55,202 nt of DNA from Gammaproteobacteria bacterium (GTDB taxonomy: Bacteria > Pseudomonadota > Gammaproteobacteria > Xanthomonadales > Wenzhouxiangellaceae), in the NCBI GenBank assembly GCA_003560975.1, contig PWJA01000153.1:1-55202 (forward strand). The letters run 5' to 3'. The first letter of the stretch is position 1; every line of letters starts with the position of its first letter. Made by a program: the position numbers and the translations under genes. Below the pieces are notes generated by a model. The model searched no databases and was not told the origin of the DNA. It was given only the letters and a program-made list of their open reading frames with translations. Below, in pieces: positions 37,498 to 47,401 of this stretch.

Positions 37498-38404
37498 CGG
37501 GCGCATCGAGTGGCTGCACCTGCGCGCCCGGGTACAGGCACGGATCCGCGCCTTCTTTGCCGATCGTTCGGTGACCGAGGTCTCGACGCCGCTGATGACC
37601 GCAGCCGGCGTCACCGAACCACACGTTGAAAGCCTTTCGATCCGCGGCCTCGCGGGCTTTCTTCGAACGTCGCCGGAATACTTCCACAAGCGCCTCCTCG
37701 CGGCGGGCTTCGGCGACCTCTACGAGCTTGGGCCCGTGCTGCGCGCCGGCGAGCACGGACGCCAGCATCGAACCGAATTCACCATGCTGGAATGGTACCG
37801 GCTGGACAGGAGCTGGCGGCAGCTGGCCGATGAGACCGTTGACCTGGTCATCGCCTGCCATCGTCGACGAAGCCCGGCCTGGCGGGTCGAGCGAATCACC
37901 TGGCGCCAACTCTTCCTCACCCGCCTCGGTCTCGACCCGCTGACAGCGACGGACCGCACCGTTGTGGAATCGACTCCGGAACTGCCACCCGAATGCGACC
38001 GCCAGATGCGTCTCGACTACCTGCTGGGGTCACGAATCCAACCCGGGCTTCCGGCCGACCAGCTGACCATCGTTCACCATTTCCCGGCCGAGCAGGCCGC
38101 GCTGGCTCGGCTCGACCCGGCCGATCCGCGCCTGGCCCTGCGCTTTGAGCTCTACGCCGGCGCGATCGAACTGGCGAACGGATACCAGGAGTTGAGCGAT
38201 CCGGTGGAACAACGTCGGCGCTTCGAAAACGACAACACGGTACGGCGGTCGCGAGGGCAGAAGCCGATGCCGATCGACGAAGCGCTGCTGGCCGCTCTCG
38301 ACCAGGGACTCCCGCCCTGTTCGGGGGTCGCCCTCGGTTTCGATCGGCTGATGATGGCCCTGGTGGCCGCGACCGACTTATCCGAGGTCGTGAGCTTCTC
38401 CTGA
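37478..38404 (+). CDS. epmA: EF-P beta-lysylation protein EpmA (GenX/PoxA; class II LysRS-like)
   Basis: RARVQARIRAFFADRSVTEVSTPLM...LRTSPEYFHKRLLAAGFGDLYELGPVLRAGEHGRQHRTEFTMLEWYR; no N-terminal anticodon-binding domain. Confidence 0.95.
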   Translation: MTDWRPSGRIEWLHLRARVQARIRAFFADRSVTEVSTPLMTAAGVTEPHVESLSIRGLAGFLRTSPEYFHKRLLAAGFGDLYELGPVLRAGEHGRQHRTEFTMLEWYRLDRSWRQLADETVDLVIACHRRRSPAWRVERITWRQLFLTRLGLDPLTATDRTVVESTPELPPECDRQMRLDYLLGSRIQPGLPADQLTIVHHFPAEQAALARLDPADPRLALRFELYAGAIELANGYQELSDPVEQRRRFENDNTVRRSRGQKPMPIDEALLAALDQGLPPCSGVALGFDRLMMALVAATDLSEVVSFS

Positions 38405-38872
38405 GGGTGCCGGATCGGGCGAGCGTGGATCATCCAGGCGCCGTTCGAGCAGGGTTTCCCACATCAGGCGAGCCCTGGAAGACAGGGTCAGCTGGTTCGG
38501 GGTGTAGGTTCGCCGAATGGCTCCGGCTTCGACAGTGATCGCCGCGCGCCCGTCGCTGATCCGCAGAGCCTGGCCGGCCTGGTCGTCACCGACCGGCAAA
38601 GGAAACCCGTAGATCACGATGCCGTCGTAGCGCTCCAGGGCCAGCAGGCTGCGAGGATAGCTGCGCGCGATGGGGTCCGGCGGAGGGGTCGCGGAAGTCG
38701 AAGGATAAAACTCGACCCGGCCGTCGGGCAGAACCAGCTCCTGGACTCGCGCCGGCCAGATTTCAAGCAGCGCATGCCGGGCCGGCAGCAAAGCCAGCGC
38801 CAGACCGGCGACCGCCAGCGCCAAAGCGGCGACCGCGGACCGGAACCATCGGAGACCGGGACTTGGCAACAC
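38378..38872 (-). CDS. Hypothetical membrane-anchored protein
   Basis: Candidate GTG start; LRWFRSAVAALALAVAGLALALLPARHALLEIWPARVQELVLPDGRVEFYPS...; N-terminal TM segment. Weak evidence. Confidence 0.5.
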   Translation of the reverse strand: MLPSPGLRWFRSAVAALALAVAGLALALLPARHALLEIWPARVQELVLPDGRVEFYPSTSATPPPDPIARSYPRSLLALERYDGIVIYGFPLPVGDDQAGQALRISDGRAAITVEAGAIRRTYTPNQLTLSSRARLMWETLLERRLDDPRSPDPAPSGEAHDLG

Positions 38873-38947
38873 GCCGAAAATATAGCACGATGGTCCATCA
38901 GCTACCGCCGGAGTATCGGCACAGGGCGCAGGAGTTGCCGGCCATCG

Positions 38948-39952
38948 ATGAAACAGAACGCAAGCATCCAGCTGGCGCGGACGGCAGAGCTCAGCACGCT
39001 TGGCGAGTTGATTCGGTCGCAACTTCCCGATGTCGTGCATGCCGGCCCGTCACCGCAAATTCTGCAGCGCCAGCTTTCCCACCTGATTGAAGACGGCTGT
39101 CTGATCACCGCCCGGCAGGACGATCGCTACCACGGCGTGGTCGCGCTGGACCTGCTGGACGGCCGGGTCACCGCCTGCTATCTGGATCCCGCTCTGGTCG
39201 ACGCTGCAACGCCGCGCCGACTGATCCAGGCGGCGGAAAAACGCGCGCTGATGTTCGGCCTGCGCAAGCTGGCCTGCTGCATTCGCAAACCGGCCCTGCG
39301 CTTCATGCGCGCGCTCGGTTTCGAACCGGACCCGGACGATTCCGAGGCGGCGCAGGCCATCCTGGTGACGAAAGACCTGGAGAACGATGCCCCCGCCTGG
39401 ATCAGAGATGTCTTCGCCCTGCACGATCAGCTCGGGATTCCGGACGATTACGGCGCCCGTCATCGCCTCGTCATGGTGGCCGACGGACGCAACCTGGAAT
39501 CGATCGGCTTCGACGTCTACGACCGCGAGCAGTGGCTGACGCCGGCCGCAGCCGCGGCCTGGCGCAAAATGCACGAAACGGCCGTCCGCGCCGGCGTCGA
39601 GTTGCAGGTGGTCTCGGCATTCCGAAGCCGGAAGTACCAGGCCGGCCTGATCCGCGCCAAGCTCGACAAAGGCCAGTCCATCGGCAGAATCCTGTCGGTC
39701 TCGGCGGCCCCCGGGTTCAGCGAACATCACAGCGGACGTGCCCTGGATCTCAAATGCCCGGGGGAACCACCGGTCGAAGAAAGCTTTGCCCGTACCCGCG
39801 CCTATCGCTGGCTAAGCGCCAACGCGCGCTACTTCGGTTTTCACGAAACCTTCCCCCAGAGCAACCGTCACGGGATCATCTGGGAACCGTGGCACTGGTG
39901 CTTTCGACCCGGCCCATTCGGTAACCCTCAACCCTTGCGGACTTCATCGTAG
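38948..39952 (+). CDS. Apparent GNAT-like domain fused to M15/VanY D-Ala-D-Ala carboxypeptidase
   Basis: N-term IQLARTAELSTLGELIRSQLPDVVHAG...RALMFGLRKLACCIRKPALRFMRALGFEPDPDD (GNAT-like); C-term VVSAFRSRKYQAGLI...APGFSEHHSGRALDL...YFGFHETFPQSNRHGIIWEPWHW (VanY). Confidence 0.85.
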   Translation: MKQNASIQLARTAELSTLGELIRSQLPDVVHAGPSPQILQRQLSHLIEDGCLITARQDDRYHGVVALDLLDGRVTACYLDPALVDAATPRRLIQAAEKRALMFGLRKLACCIRKPALRFMRALGFEPDPDDSEAAQAILVTKDLENDAPAWIRDVFALHDQLGIPDDYGARHRLVMVADGRNLESIGFDVYDREQWLTPAAAAAWRKMHETAVRAGVELQVVSAFRSRKYQAGLIRAKLDKGQSIGRILSVSAAPGFSEHHSGRALDLKCPGEPPVEESFARTRAYRWLSANARYFGFHETFPQSNRHGIIWEPWHWCFRPGPFGNPQPLRTSS

Positions 39953-41343
39953 GCGGCAAGGGCGCGGGCACGGCTGCCCTTGAGATCCACGATGGGCCGC
40001 GGATCGTCTTCGCCCGTCTCCTCTGCGCCCGCTTCCCGGTGCAGCAGGCGATCGGAACGTTGCGCAAGCTCCGGACACCAGCGTCGTACGTAGGTGCCGT
40101 CCGGATCGAATTTCTGGCCCTGCAGAACCGGATTGAACACCCGAAAGTAAGGCGCCGCGTCGGCGCCCGAGCCGGCCGTCCACTGCCATCCCGCCGAGTT
40201 GTTGGCCAGATCGGCATCGACCAGCGTGTCCCAGAACCAGCGTGCCCCTTCACCCCAGGGAATCAGGAGGTTCTTGGTCAGAAACGATGCCACGATCATG
40301 CGAACCCGGTTGTGCATCCAGCCGGTGCGCCAGAGCTCGCGCATCCCCGCGTCAACCATGGGAAACCCGGTTCGGCCTTGCTGCCAGGCCTTCAGATCGT
40401 CGGCATAGTCCGATTTGTCACGCCATGGGAAATCCCGGAACTGATCCTTCAGCGGCTGATCGGGCAAGGCGGGATGGTGAAAAAGCAAGTGGGCGGAAAA
40501 TTCGCGCCAGGCGATTTCGCGCAGGAAGGACAGCGCGCCCGATCCTGCGGGCAGTTCGCCGGATTCGTTCAAGGCACGCGCCACCTGGCCCGGCGACAAT
40601 TCGCCAAAATGCAGGTGCGGCGACAGGCGCGAGGTCCCGTGCCGGTCGGGCCGATCACGGCCTTGGGCGTAGTGACCCACACGATCGGCAACGAATTCGT
40701 CCAGGCGCCGGTGCGCCGGCAGTTCCCCGGGTTCCCAGCGCGCCGGGAATTCCCCGGCCCAGTCCGTGCCCGGCAAAAGCTTCAGATCCGCGACGCGTTC
40801 GCTGGCCGGCCAGCGCGCCGGCGGCGTGAGCGCGCGCGGCTCGGGCGAGGCCGCGGGCGAGCGCCAGCGATACTGCATGCGTTTCCAGAACGGCGTGAAA
40901 ACGAGGTAGGGCGACCCGTCGTCCTTGAGCAGCTGCTGCGGCTCGAACAACAGCGCGCCGCCAAAACTGCGTGCGGTGATGCCGCGTTCAGTCCAATCGG
41001 CCTTCAGCCGCGTGTCGCGATCGACAAAGGCCGGCTCGTAGAGACGGTTCCAGTAGATTGCCTCGGCACCGGTCGCGTTGCGAATCCGGGCCAGTTCCCG
41101 CTCGCTCTGGCCACGCGCGATGATCAGGCGGCTGCCGCGCTGGCGCAGGCGATCGTCCAGACGGAGCAGGCTGTGGTGCAGCCACCAGCGGCTGGCGGAT
41201 CCGGGCTTCCAGTCACCTTCGGCGTCCGGGTCCCAGACGAATACGGGAACGACGCGGTCATGGGTGCGTCGGGCATGATCGAGTGCAGGGTTGTCGGCGA
41301 GGCGAAGGTCGCGACGAAACCAGACAATGGCGGTCGAAGTCAT
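39928..41343 (-). CDS. phr: Deoxyribodipyrimidine photolyase
   Basis: AIVWFRRDLRLADNPAL..., TSRLSPHLHFGELSPGQV, WREFSAHLLFHHP, GFPMVDAGMRELWRTGWMHNRVRMIVASFLTKNLLIPW; cryptochrome/photolyase FAD-binding motifs. Confidence 0.96.
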   Translation of the reverse strand: MTSTAIVWFRRDLRLADNPALDHARRTHDRVVPVFVWDPDAEGDWKPGSASRWWLHHSLLRLDDRLRQRGSRLIIARGQSERELARIRNATGAEAIYWNRLYEPAFVDRDTRLKADWTERGITARSFGGALLFEPQQLLKDDGSPYLVFTPFWKRMQYRWRSPAASPEPRALTPPARWPASERVADLKLLPGTDWAGEFPARWEPGELPAHRRLDEFVADRVGHYAQGRDRPDRHGTSRLSPHLHFGELSPGQVARALNESGELPAGSGALSFLREIAWREFSAHLLFHHPALPDQPLKDQFRDFPWRDKSDYADDLKAWQQGRTGFPMVDAGMRELWRTGWMHNRVRMIVASFLTKNLLIPWGEGARWFWDTLVDADLANNSAGWQWTAGSGADAAPYFRVFNPVLQGQKFDPDGTYVRRWCPELAQRSDRLLHREAGAEETGEDDPRPIVDLKGSRARALAAYDEVRKG

Positions 41344-41395
41344 CGCGCCACTTTCCGCACTTGCCCGTCAACGAGCGGTGAAACCTGCGCGCTTG

Positions 41396-42877
41396 TCAGT
41401 TCGCCTGGGCGCGCCGCTCCTGGCGGGCGGAATCCGAACGGCGCGCGGCCAGTTCATCGAGGTAACCGGCGTCCAGACCGGTGACGTATTCACCGCTGAA
41501 ACACGAGCTGTCAAAACCGGCCAGTTTGCGATTTTTTCCGCGTACGGCCTTTTCCAGGTCGGCCAGGCCTTGATAAATGAGACGATCGGCCCCGATACTG
41601 CGGCAGATTTCCTCCTCGCTGCGACCCGCCGCGATCAGTTCGCTGGCCGCGGGCATATCGATGCCGTACACGTTGGGATAGCGCACCGGCGGCGATGCCG
41701 AGGCCAGATACACCTTGCGCGCCCCCGCCTCGCGCGCCATCTGGATGATCTGGCGCGAGGTGGTACCGCGCACGATGGAGTCATCGACCAGCAGCACGTT
41801 CTTGTTGCGAAATTCCAGAGAAATGGTGTTGAGCTTGCGTCGGACCGAGCGCGCACGCTCTTCCTGACCGGGCATGATGAACGTTCGCCCGATGTAGCGA
41901 TTCTTGATCAGTCCCTCGCGGTATTTCACGCCCAGCATGTGCGACAGCGGAAGGCACGCGGTACGGCTGGTATCGGGCACCGGAATGACAACGTCGATGT
42001 CGTGATCCGGCCACTCGCGCAGAATTTTCGCGGCCAGCGCTTCACCCATGCGCAGACGCGCCTTGTACACCGACAGATCATCGATCATGGAGTCCGGCCG
42101 AGCGAAATACACGTACTCGAACAGGCACGGGGTGTGCGGCCTGGCATCGGCGCTGCGGTGTCGATGCAGCTCGCCGTCCAGCGTGATGAGCACGCTCTCG
42201 CCGGGCTGAAGGTCGCCGATCAGTTCGAACCCGAGAATATCGAGCACCACGGACTCCGAGGCCAGGATGTACTCCCTGCCCTCACGCGCCTCGCGCTGCC
42301 CCAGCACCACCGGCCGGATGCCGTGCAGATCGCGGAAACCGAGCAGGCCGACGCCGGCAACCAGGGCCACCGTGGCATAGCCGCCACGACAGCGCCGGTG
42401 GACCCCGTCGACGGCGGCAAACACGCGCGCCGGCGTCATGGTATTGCCGTCGTGGCGTGTCAGCTCGTGCGCCAGGGCATTGAGCAGCACCTCCGAATCC
42501 GATTCGGTGTTGATGTGCCGACGGTCATGGGCAAACAAGTCGCCGCTGAGCTCGTTGGAGTTGATCAGGTTTCCGTTGTGGCCCAGGGCGATACCGCAGG
42601 GCGAGTTGACGTACATCGGCTGGGTCTCGTCGGGGCGATCACAGCCGGCGGTTGGATACCGCACATGGCCGACACCGATATCCCCGGTCAGCCCGGCCAT
42701 GGAGCTCTCGGCAAACACGTCGCGTACCAGGCCCAGGCCGCGCGCCGAGCGCATCCGGGTGCCGTCCAGCGTGGTCATCCCGGCCGCATCCTGACCGCGA
42801 TGCTGCAGAATCGTCATGGCATCGTACAGGCGAGCCGCCACCGGTGTCCGACCAAAAATACCAACAATTCCACACAT
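41396..42877 (-). CDS. purF: Amidophosphoribosyltransferase
   Basis: MCGIVGIFGRTPVAARLYDAMTILQHRGQDAAGM...NVLLVDDSIVRGTTSRQIIQMAREAGA; Ntn Cys2 and PRPP motif. Confidence 0.98.
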   Translation of the reverse strand: MCGIVGIFGRTPVAARLYDAMTILQHRGQDAAGMTTLDGTRMRSARGLGLVRDVFAESSMAGLTGDIGVGHVRYPTAGCDRPDETQPMYVNSPCGIALGHNGNLINSNELSGDLFAHDRRHINTESDSEVLLNALAHELTRHDGNTMTPARVFAAVDGVHRRCRGGYATVALVAGVGLLGFRDLHGIRPVVLGQREAREGREYILASESVVLDILGFELIGDLQPGESVLITLDGELHRHRSADARPHTPCLFEYVYFARPDSMIDDLSVYKARLRMGEALAAKILREWPDHDIDVVIPVPDTSRTACLPLSHMLGVKYREGLIKNRYIGRTFIMPGQEERARSVRRKLNTISLEFRNKNVLLVDDSIVRGTTSRQIIQMAREAGARKVYLASASPPVRYPNVYGIDMPAASELIAAGRSEEEICRSIGADRLIYQGLADLEKAVRGKNRKLAGFDSSCFSGEYVTGLDAGYLDELAARRSDSARQERRAQAN

Positions 42878-42883
42878 GATTGA

Positions 42884-43390
42884 TCAGGCCTCCGGGCCTT
42901 GCTCTGGCGGCACGTATTCTCGCACCGTTTCAGGAAAATAGCTGACCGCCACAACCGCCAGGCGTTCGAACTCCGGCAGCAGACGAGACTCCTTCCACCA
43001 CGGATCCTCCGGGAAGGGAGTGAAGCGGGCGATGATGACCGCAACCAGGACAATCGCCACCCCGCGCAAGGCGCCAAACAGCGCCCCGACCAGGCGATCG
43101 GTTCCGCTCAAGCCGGTGCCCGCGACCAGCTTGCCGAGCAGGTAGTTGAGCAATCCACCAACGGTCAGGACCAGCAGGAACACGCCGACAAAAGCGATGA
43201 TCGTCCGGACCGAAGGCAACTCCACCCAGGGCTCCATGCGCGCGGCCAGCGGGTGGGTGGCCAGCAGCGCGGCGTAGACGGCCGCAATCCACACCAGCAA
43301 GGAGAATACTTCGCGGACAAAGCCTCGAAACAGGCTGACCAGCATCGAGACCGCGCAAATCCCCAGGATCGCCAGATCGGCTGCGTTCAC
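42884..43390 (-). CDS. cvpA: CvpA family protein (colicin V production)
   Basis: NAADLAILGICAVSMLVSLFRGFVREVFSLLVWIAAVYAAL...; multi-TM, adjacent to purF. Confidence 0.93.
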   Translation of the reverse strand: MNAADLAILGICAVSMLVSLFRGFVREVFSLLVWIAAVYAALLATHPLAARMEPWVELPSVRTIIAFVGVFLLVLTVGGLLNYLLGKLVAGTGLSGTDRLVGALFGALRGVAIVLVAVIIARFTPFPEDPWWKESRLLPEFERLAVVAVSYFPETVREYVPPEQGPEA

Positions 43391-43400
43391 GATGAACGAC

Positions 43401-44336
43401 TCATGGATGGCTGACGATCAACCCTTCCAGTCCGGCCCGTTCCAGCACCTCGTTTTGCAGGGCGTCGGCTTCGGAACGACTGGCTACGACGCCGACCCGG
43501 ACTCGCCAGATCGAACGCGACCCGCTTTCATCCGGATGAATGAACGCCCGAAAACCCTGTTCGGTGAGCTGCTCGAGGAGACGATCGGCATTATCGCGCG
43601 AGGCAAACGAGCCGACCTGGACAGCCAGACCTGACTCTGCCTCGTCATTGGAAGCCACCCCGCCCGGCGTCTGACGCACGACCGGCTCCACGCCGCCGAC
43701 CGTTGCGGCAATCTGGGCGCGGGCCCGATCGGCCTGCGTGCGCGTCTCATACGGTCCGGTCGAGACCCGGTGCAGCCGGGTTTCACCGCGCACCAGAACA
43801 TCGACACCGGCCTCGTGACCGAGACGACCAAGCTGCTCCATCACCTGGTCGGCCGTTGCCGCCGAGCTGAAGCTGGCGACCTGGACCAGCCAGTCCCCCG
43901 TCGTCGAAGCCGGCGGCACCGGGTCAGCCCGCGGCGCCGGTGGCGTGTCGGCTGCTGTGTCCGCTTCGCGCTCCGGGATGTCCGGCGCGGCCGGTGCCGG
44001 AGAGTCCGGCAAGGGTTCCGGCTCTGGCTCCGGCTCAGCCACCGGCTCGCTGCGCTCTTCCTCCGGCTCCGGTTCAATCAGCGTGATTTCCGACTCGCGG
44101 GCCGCCGGCACGGCCGGCTCGGCCGGCGGCGACGTCGGCGGCTCCCGCGCCCGCTCGGGATCCAGCGGCAAACGTCGGACCTCGCGCCGGTCGGCCGGCG
44201 GCGGCGGCAGATCGATCGCGGAGTCACGCACGGTTTCGCGCGCAGCGTCGTTGTCGAACAGCATCGGAACGAAGATCACCGCCAGGGCGATCAATATGGC
44301 CGCACCGACAAGGCGTTGTTTCAAGAGTTTGTCCAT
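43401..44336 (-). CDS. SPOR domain protein (DedD-like) with two apparent SPOR domains
   Basis: N-terminal TM MDKLLKQRLVGAAILIALAVIFVPMLF; Pro/Glu-rich linker; DWLVQVASFSSAATADQVMEQL and GLAVQVGSFASRDNADRLLEQL modules. Confidence 0.9.
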   Translation of the reverse strand: MDKLLKQRLVGAAILIALAVIFVPMLFDNDAARETVRDSAIDLPPPPADRREVRRLPLDPERAREPPTSPPAEPAVPAARESEITLIEPEPEEERSEPVAEPEPEPEPLPDSPAPAAPDIPEREADTAADTPPAPRADPVPPASTTGDWLVQVASFSSAATADQVMEQLGRLGHEAGVDVLVRGETRLHRVSTGPYETRTQADRARAQIAATVGGVEPVVRQTPGGVASNDEAESGLAVQVGSFASRDNADRLLEQLTEQGFRAFIHPDESGSRSIWRVRVGVVASRSEADALQNEVLERAGLEGLIVSHP

Positions 44337-44338
44337 AT

Positions 44339-45607
44339 CTACCGTCCGTCAGGCTGGTGCAGTTCGGGCCAGGCCGCCGCCACGGTCCGAAACGAACCGA
44401 ACACGACCACCCGATCCTCCGGGGCCGAATCCTGAAGCGCCAGTTTCAGCGCCACGGGCACCGATTCTACCGCCTCGACCCGGCCCGTGACAGGAATGTC
44501 TCGAAGACTCTGGGCCAGGGATTCACCGCTTCGGTCCCGATCACCACCCAGCGGCGCCACCAGCCAACGATCGAAGCAACGATCCAGCGCCCGACCAATC
44601 GCCCGAGCGTCTTTCCCGGCCAGAAGCCCGAACACCGCGGTGCTGCGCCCTACCGCCGGTCCGAGCCCCTGGGCCAGGGCCCGGGCGGCCGGCCCGTTGT
44701 GGGCGACGTCCAGCCAGACCTCGGGGTGGCTTGAAACCCGCTGGAGGCGTCCCGGCAAGGCGACATTCTCAAGCCCACGCGCGAAATGCTGCTCCTGCAG
44801 GCCGCAATCGTCCGGCAGTTGACGCAGCGCGGTAACCGCGCAGGCGGCGTTAGCCGCCTGCCAGGGCCCGGCCAGCGCCGGCCTGGGCAGCACGACCGAC
44901 CGGTCGGACCAGGTCACGCGCAACCTGGCGCCCGCTTCGGCGCGCCAGCGAAAATCCCGGCCGGCCAGGCACAGCCGGGCCCGGCTGGCCTGCAGAACCT
45001 CCAGCATGCCGCGCGGCAGACGGCGCTCGGCGACGATCAGCGGACGGCCCGCACGAGCAATCCCGGCTTTCTCACGGCCGATGGCCAGGCGCGTGGACCC
45101 CAACCAGTCCTGGTGATCCAGGCCGATGGAGGTGATCACGGCAACGTCGGCGTCGACCACGTTGACGGCATCCAGTCGTCCGCCCAGACCGACCTCGAGC
45201 AAGAGCAGATCCGGCTGCGCACGGGCGGCCAGGGCCAGCGCGGCCAGCGTCACGTGCTCGAAATACGTCAGGTCAACCTGACCGCGAGCGGCTTCGACTT
45301 CGTCCAGGGCCGCCACCAGTTCGGCAGCCCCGACCGGGTCGCCGTTGACGCGAATGCGCTCGCGGAAATCCAGCAAATGGGGCGAACTGTAGGCCACGGT
45401 AGCCAGGCCCGCCGCCCGGGCAATCGCCTCCATCATGGCAACCACCGATCCCTTGCCGTTGGTTCCGGCAACGGTAATGACCGGGCGGGCCGGCAGCCGG
45501 GGCAGGCGATCCAGCACGCTACGCACCCGGTCCAGGCCAAGCTCGATGCGCGCTTCCGGCGAGCGCTGTTCCAGCCGCCGCAGCCAACGGTGAAGAGAAG
45601 TGGCCAA
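44339..45607 (-). CDS. folC: Bifunctional folylpolyglutamate/dihydrofolate synthase
   Basis: VITVAGTNGKGSVVAMMEAIARAAGLATVAYSSPHLLDFRERIRVNG; FolC motif, upstream of dedD-cvpA-purF. Confidence 0.95.
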   Translation of the reverse strand: MATSLHRWLRRLEQRSPEARIELGLDRVRSVLDRLPRLPARPVITVAGTNGKGSVVAMMEAIARAAGLATVAYSSPHLLDFRERIRVNGDPVGAAELVAALDEVEAARGQVDLTYFEHVTLAALALAARAQPDLLLLEVGLGGRLDAVNVVDADVAVITSIGLDHQDWLGSTRLAIGREKAGIARAGRPLIVAERRLPRGMLEVLQASRARLCLAGRDFRWRAEAGARLRVTWSDRSVVLPRPALAGPWQAANAACAVTALRQLPDDCGLQEQHFARGLENVALPGRLQRVSSHPEVWLDVAHNGPAARALAQGLGPAVGRSTAVFGLLAGKDARAIGRALDRCFDRWLVAPLGGDRDRSGESLAQSLRDIPVTGRVEAVESVPVALKLALQDSAPEDRVVVFGSFRTVAAAWPELHQPDGR

Positions 45608-45633
45608 GATTCGGGATGCGCGGCGCTGGCGTA

Positions 45634-46566
45634 CTAGGGCGATGACTCGTCGGGGGTCGGTTCCGTTTCGGGCTCCGATTTCGGCAACACTTCGCCCTCG
45701 CGCACCGGAGGCGGACGACCGCCCAGCATCATGCGCAAAAGCCGGTGGATTCGCTGCCGAAGGTCTCTACGATCCACAATCTGGTCGATCGCGCCTTTCT
45801 GGAGGAGAAATTCAGCGCGCTGAAAACCCTCGGGCAAGGTTTCCCGAACGGTCTGCTCGATCACGCGCGGCCCGGCAAATCCGATCAGGGCATTCGGTTC
45901 GGCCAGGTTGACATCGCCGAGCATGCCCAGGCTCGCCGACACCCCGCCGGTGGTCGGATGGGTCAGGACCGAGACATAGGGCAGCCCCCGCTCGGCCATG
46001 CGCGCCAGACCGGCCGAAGTCTTGGCCATCTGCATGAGCGAAAAAAGCCCTTCCTGCATGCGGGCGCCGCCGGAGGCGGAAAAACAAACCAGCGGCAGAT
46101 CATGATCGAGGCAGGCCTGGACGCCGACCATGAAGCGTTCGCCGACGACCGAGCCCATGGACCCCCCCATGAAACGGAAGTCGAACGCGCAGGCGACAAG
46201 CTCCAGGTCCATCAGGCGGCCGCGCATCACCACCATCGCGTCCTTTTCTCCGGTTGCCTTCTGGCTGGCCACGAGCCGATCGCGGTATTTCTTGGTGTCC
46301 CGAAATTTGAGCACGTCGACGGGGACCAGGTCCTGGCCCAACTCCACCCCCGCTCCGTCATCAAGGAAACGGACCAGGCGCGCCCGGCCGGTCAGGCTCA
46401 TGTGGAAATTGCACTTGGGGCAAACCTGCTGGTTGCGCTCCAGTTCCGGCTGATACAGCACCGCGTCGCAGGACTTGCACTTGACCCACAGCCCATCCGG
46501 GACCTTGCGGCTGCTGCCGCCCTCGGTCCGGATCCGGCCCGGCATCAATTTTTGAAACCAGGTCAC
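45634..46566 (-). CDS. accD: Acetyl-CoA carboxylase carboxyltransferase subunit beta (GTG start)
   Basis: (V)[55 protein letters not shown]; CxxC zinc ribbon and [12 protein letters not shown]. Confidence 0.96.
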   Translation of the reverse strand: MTWFQKLMPGRIRTEGGSSRKVPDGLWVKCKSCDAVLYQPELERNQQVCPKCNFHMSLTGRARLVRFLDDGAGVELGQDLVPVDVLKFRDTKKYRDRLVASQKATGEKDAMVVMRGRLMDLELVACAFDFRFMGGSMGSVVGERFMVGVQACLDHDLPLVCFSASGGARMQEGLFSLMQMAKTSAGLARMAERGLPYVSVLTHPTTGGVSASLGMLGDVNLAEPNALIGFAGPRVIEQTVRETLPEGFQRAEFLLQKGAIDQIVDRRDLRQRIHRLLRMMLGGRPPPVREGEVLPKSEPETEPTPDESSP

Positions 46567-46567
46567 T

Positions 46568-47401
46568 TCAAGCCTCGACCGCAGCCGGCCCGGTCTCGGT
46601 CGCTGCATCCATCGCGCCGCGGACCCGGCCCAGGTACTCGCGGGTTACGGCCACCGCCTCCTCGACGTTCGCGCACCGGTCCAGGCGATCCACCAGCGCC
46701 GAGCCGATCACCACCGCGTCGGCAACCCTGGCCACGGCCGCTGCCTGCTCCGGTTCGCGAATGCCGAAGCCAACGGCCACCGGCAGCTCGGTCACCGCAC
46801 GTACGCGTTTCACGGCCGGGGCCAGGCTGCTCAGATCCAGGCTGGAGGAACCGGTTACCCCTTTGATCGAAACGTAGTACACGAAGCCTCCGGCCAGACC
46901 GGCCATGCGCTGCAGCCGGTGATCCGTTGTCGTCGGTGCGACCAGGAAAATCTGGTGCAGACCCCGCTGCTGCAGGGCGGCTTTCAGATCCTCGGCCTCG
47001 TCGGCGGGACAGTCCACCACCAGCAGCGCGTCGACGCCGGCTTCGGCCGATTCGGCGGCAAAGCGTTCGACGCCGCGGCGTTCGATGGGGTTGGTATAGC
47101 CCATCAGGATCAGCGGCGTGTCGGCGTCGCGTTCGCGGAAGCGGCGCACCATTTCCAGCACCCGGTCGAGATCGGTGCCGTGCTGAAGCGCCTGGGCGCA
47201 GGCGTTCTGGATGACCGGCCCATCGGCCATGACGTCGGAAAACGGCATGCCGAGTTCCACCAGATCCGCTCCCGCTTCGACGGCGCCGTGGAGTACGTCC
47301 ACGGTGACCTCCGGATGCGGATGGCCGGCCGTGATGTAGGGCACCAGCGCGGTTCTGCCGCGCCTGGCGAGCTGGCGAAAACGCTGATCGATTCGATTCA
47401 A
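46568..47401 (-). CDS. trpA: Tryptophan synthase alpha chain
   Basis: [50 protein letters not shown]; TrpA signature. Confidence 0.97.
   Translation of the reverse strand: MNRIDQRFRQLARRGRTALVPYITAGHPHPEVTVDVLHGAVEAGADLVELGMPFSDVMADGPVIQNACAQALQHGTDLDRVLEMVRRFRERDADTPLILMGYTNPIERRGVERFAAESAEAGVDALLVVDCPADEAEDLKAALQQRGLHQIFLVAPTTTDHRLQRMAGLAGGFVYYVSIKGVTGSSSLDLSSLAPAVKRVRAVTELPVAVGFGIREPEQAAAVARVADAVVIGSALVDRLDRCANVEEAVAVTREYLGRVRGAMDAATETGPAAVEA

Noticed and set aside
37478-38404. Lysyl-tRNA synthetase (lysS)
   Set aside because: Lacks the N-terminal anticodon-binding domain and is short; matches EpmA instead.
41291-42883. 530-aa plus-strand ORF
   Set aside because: Antisense to purF; no recognisable protein features.
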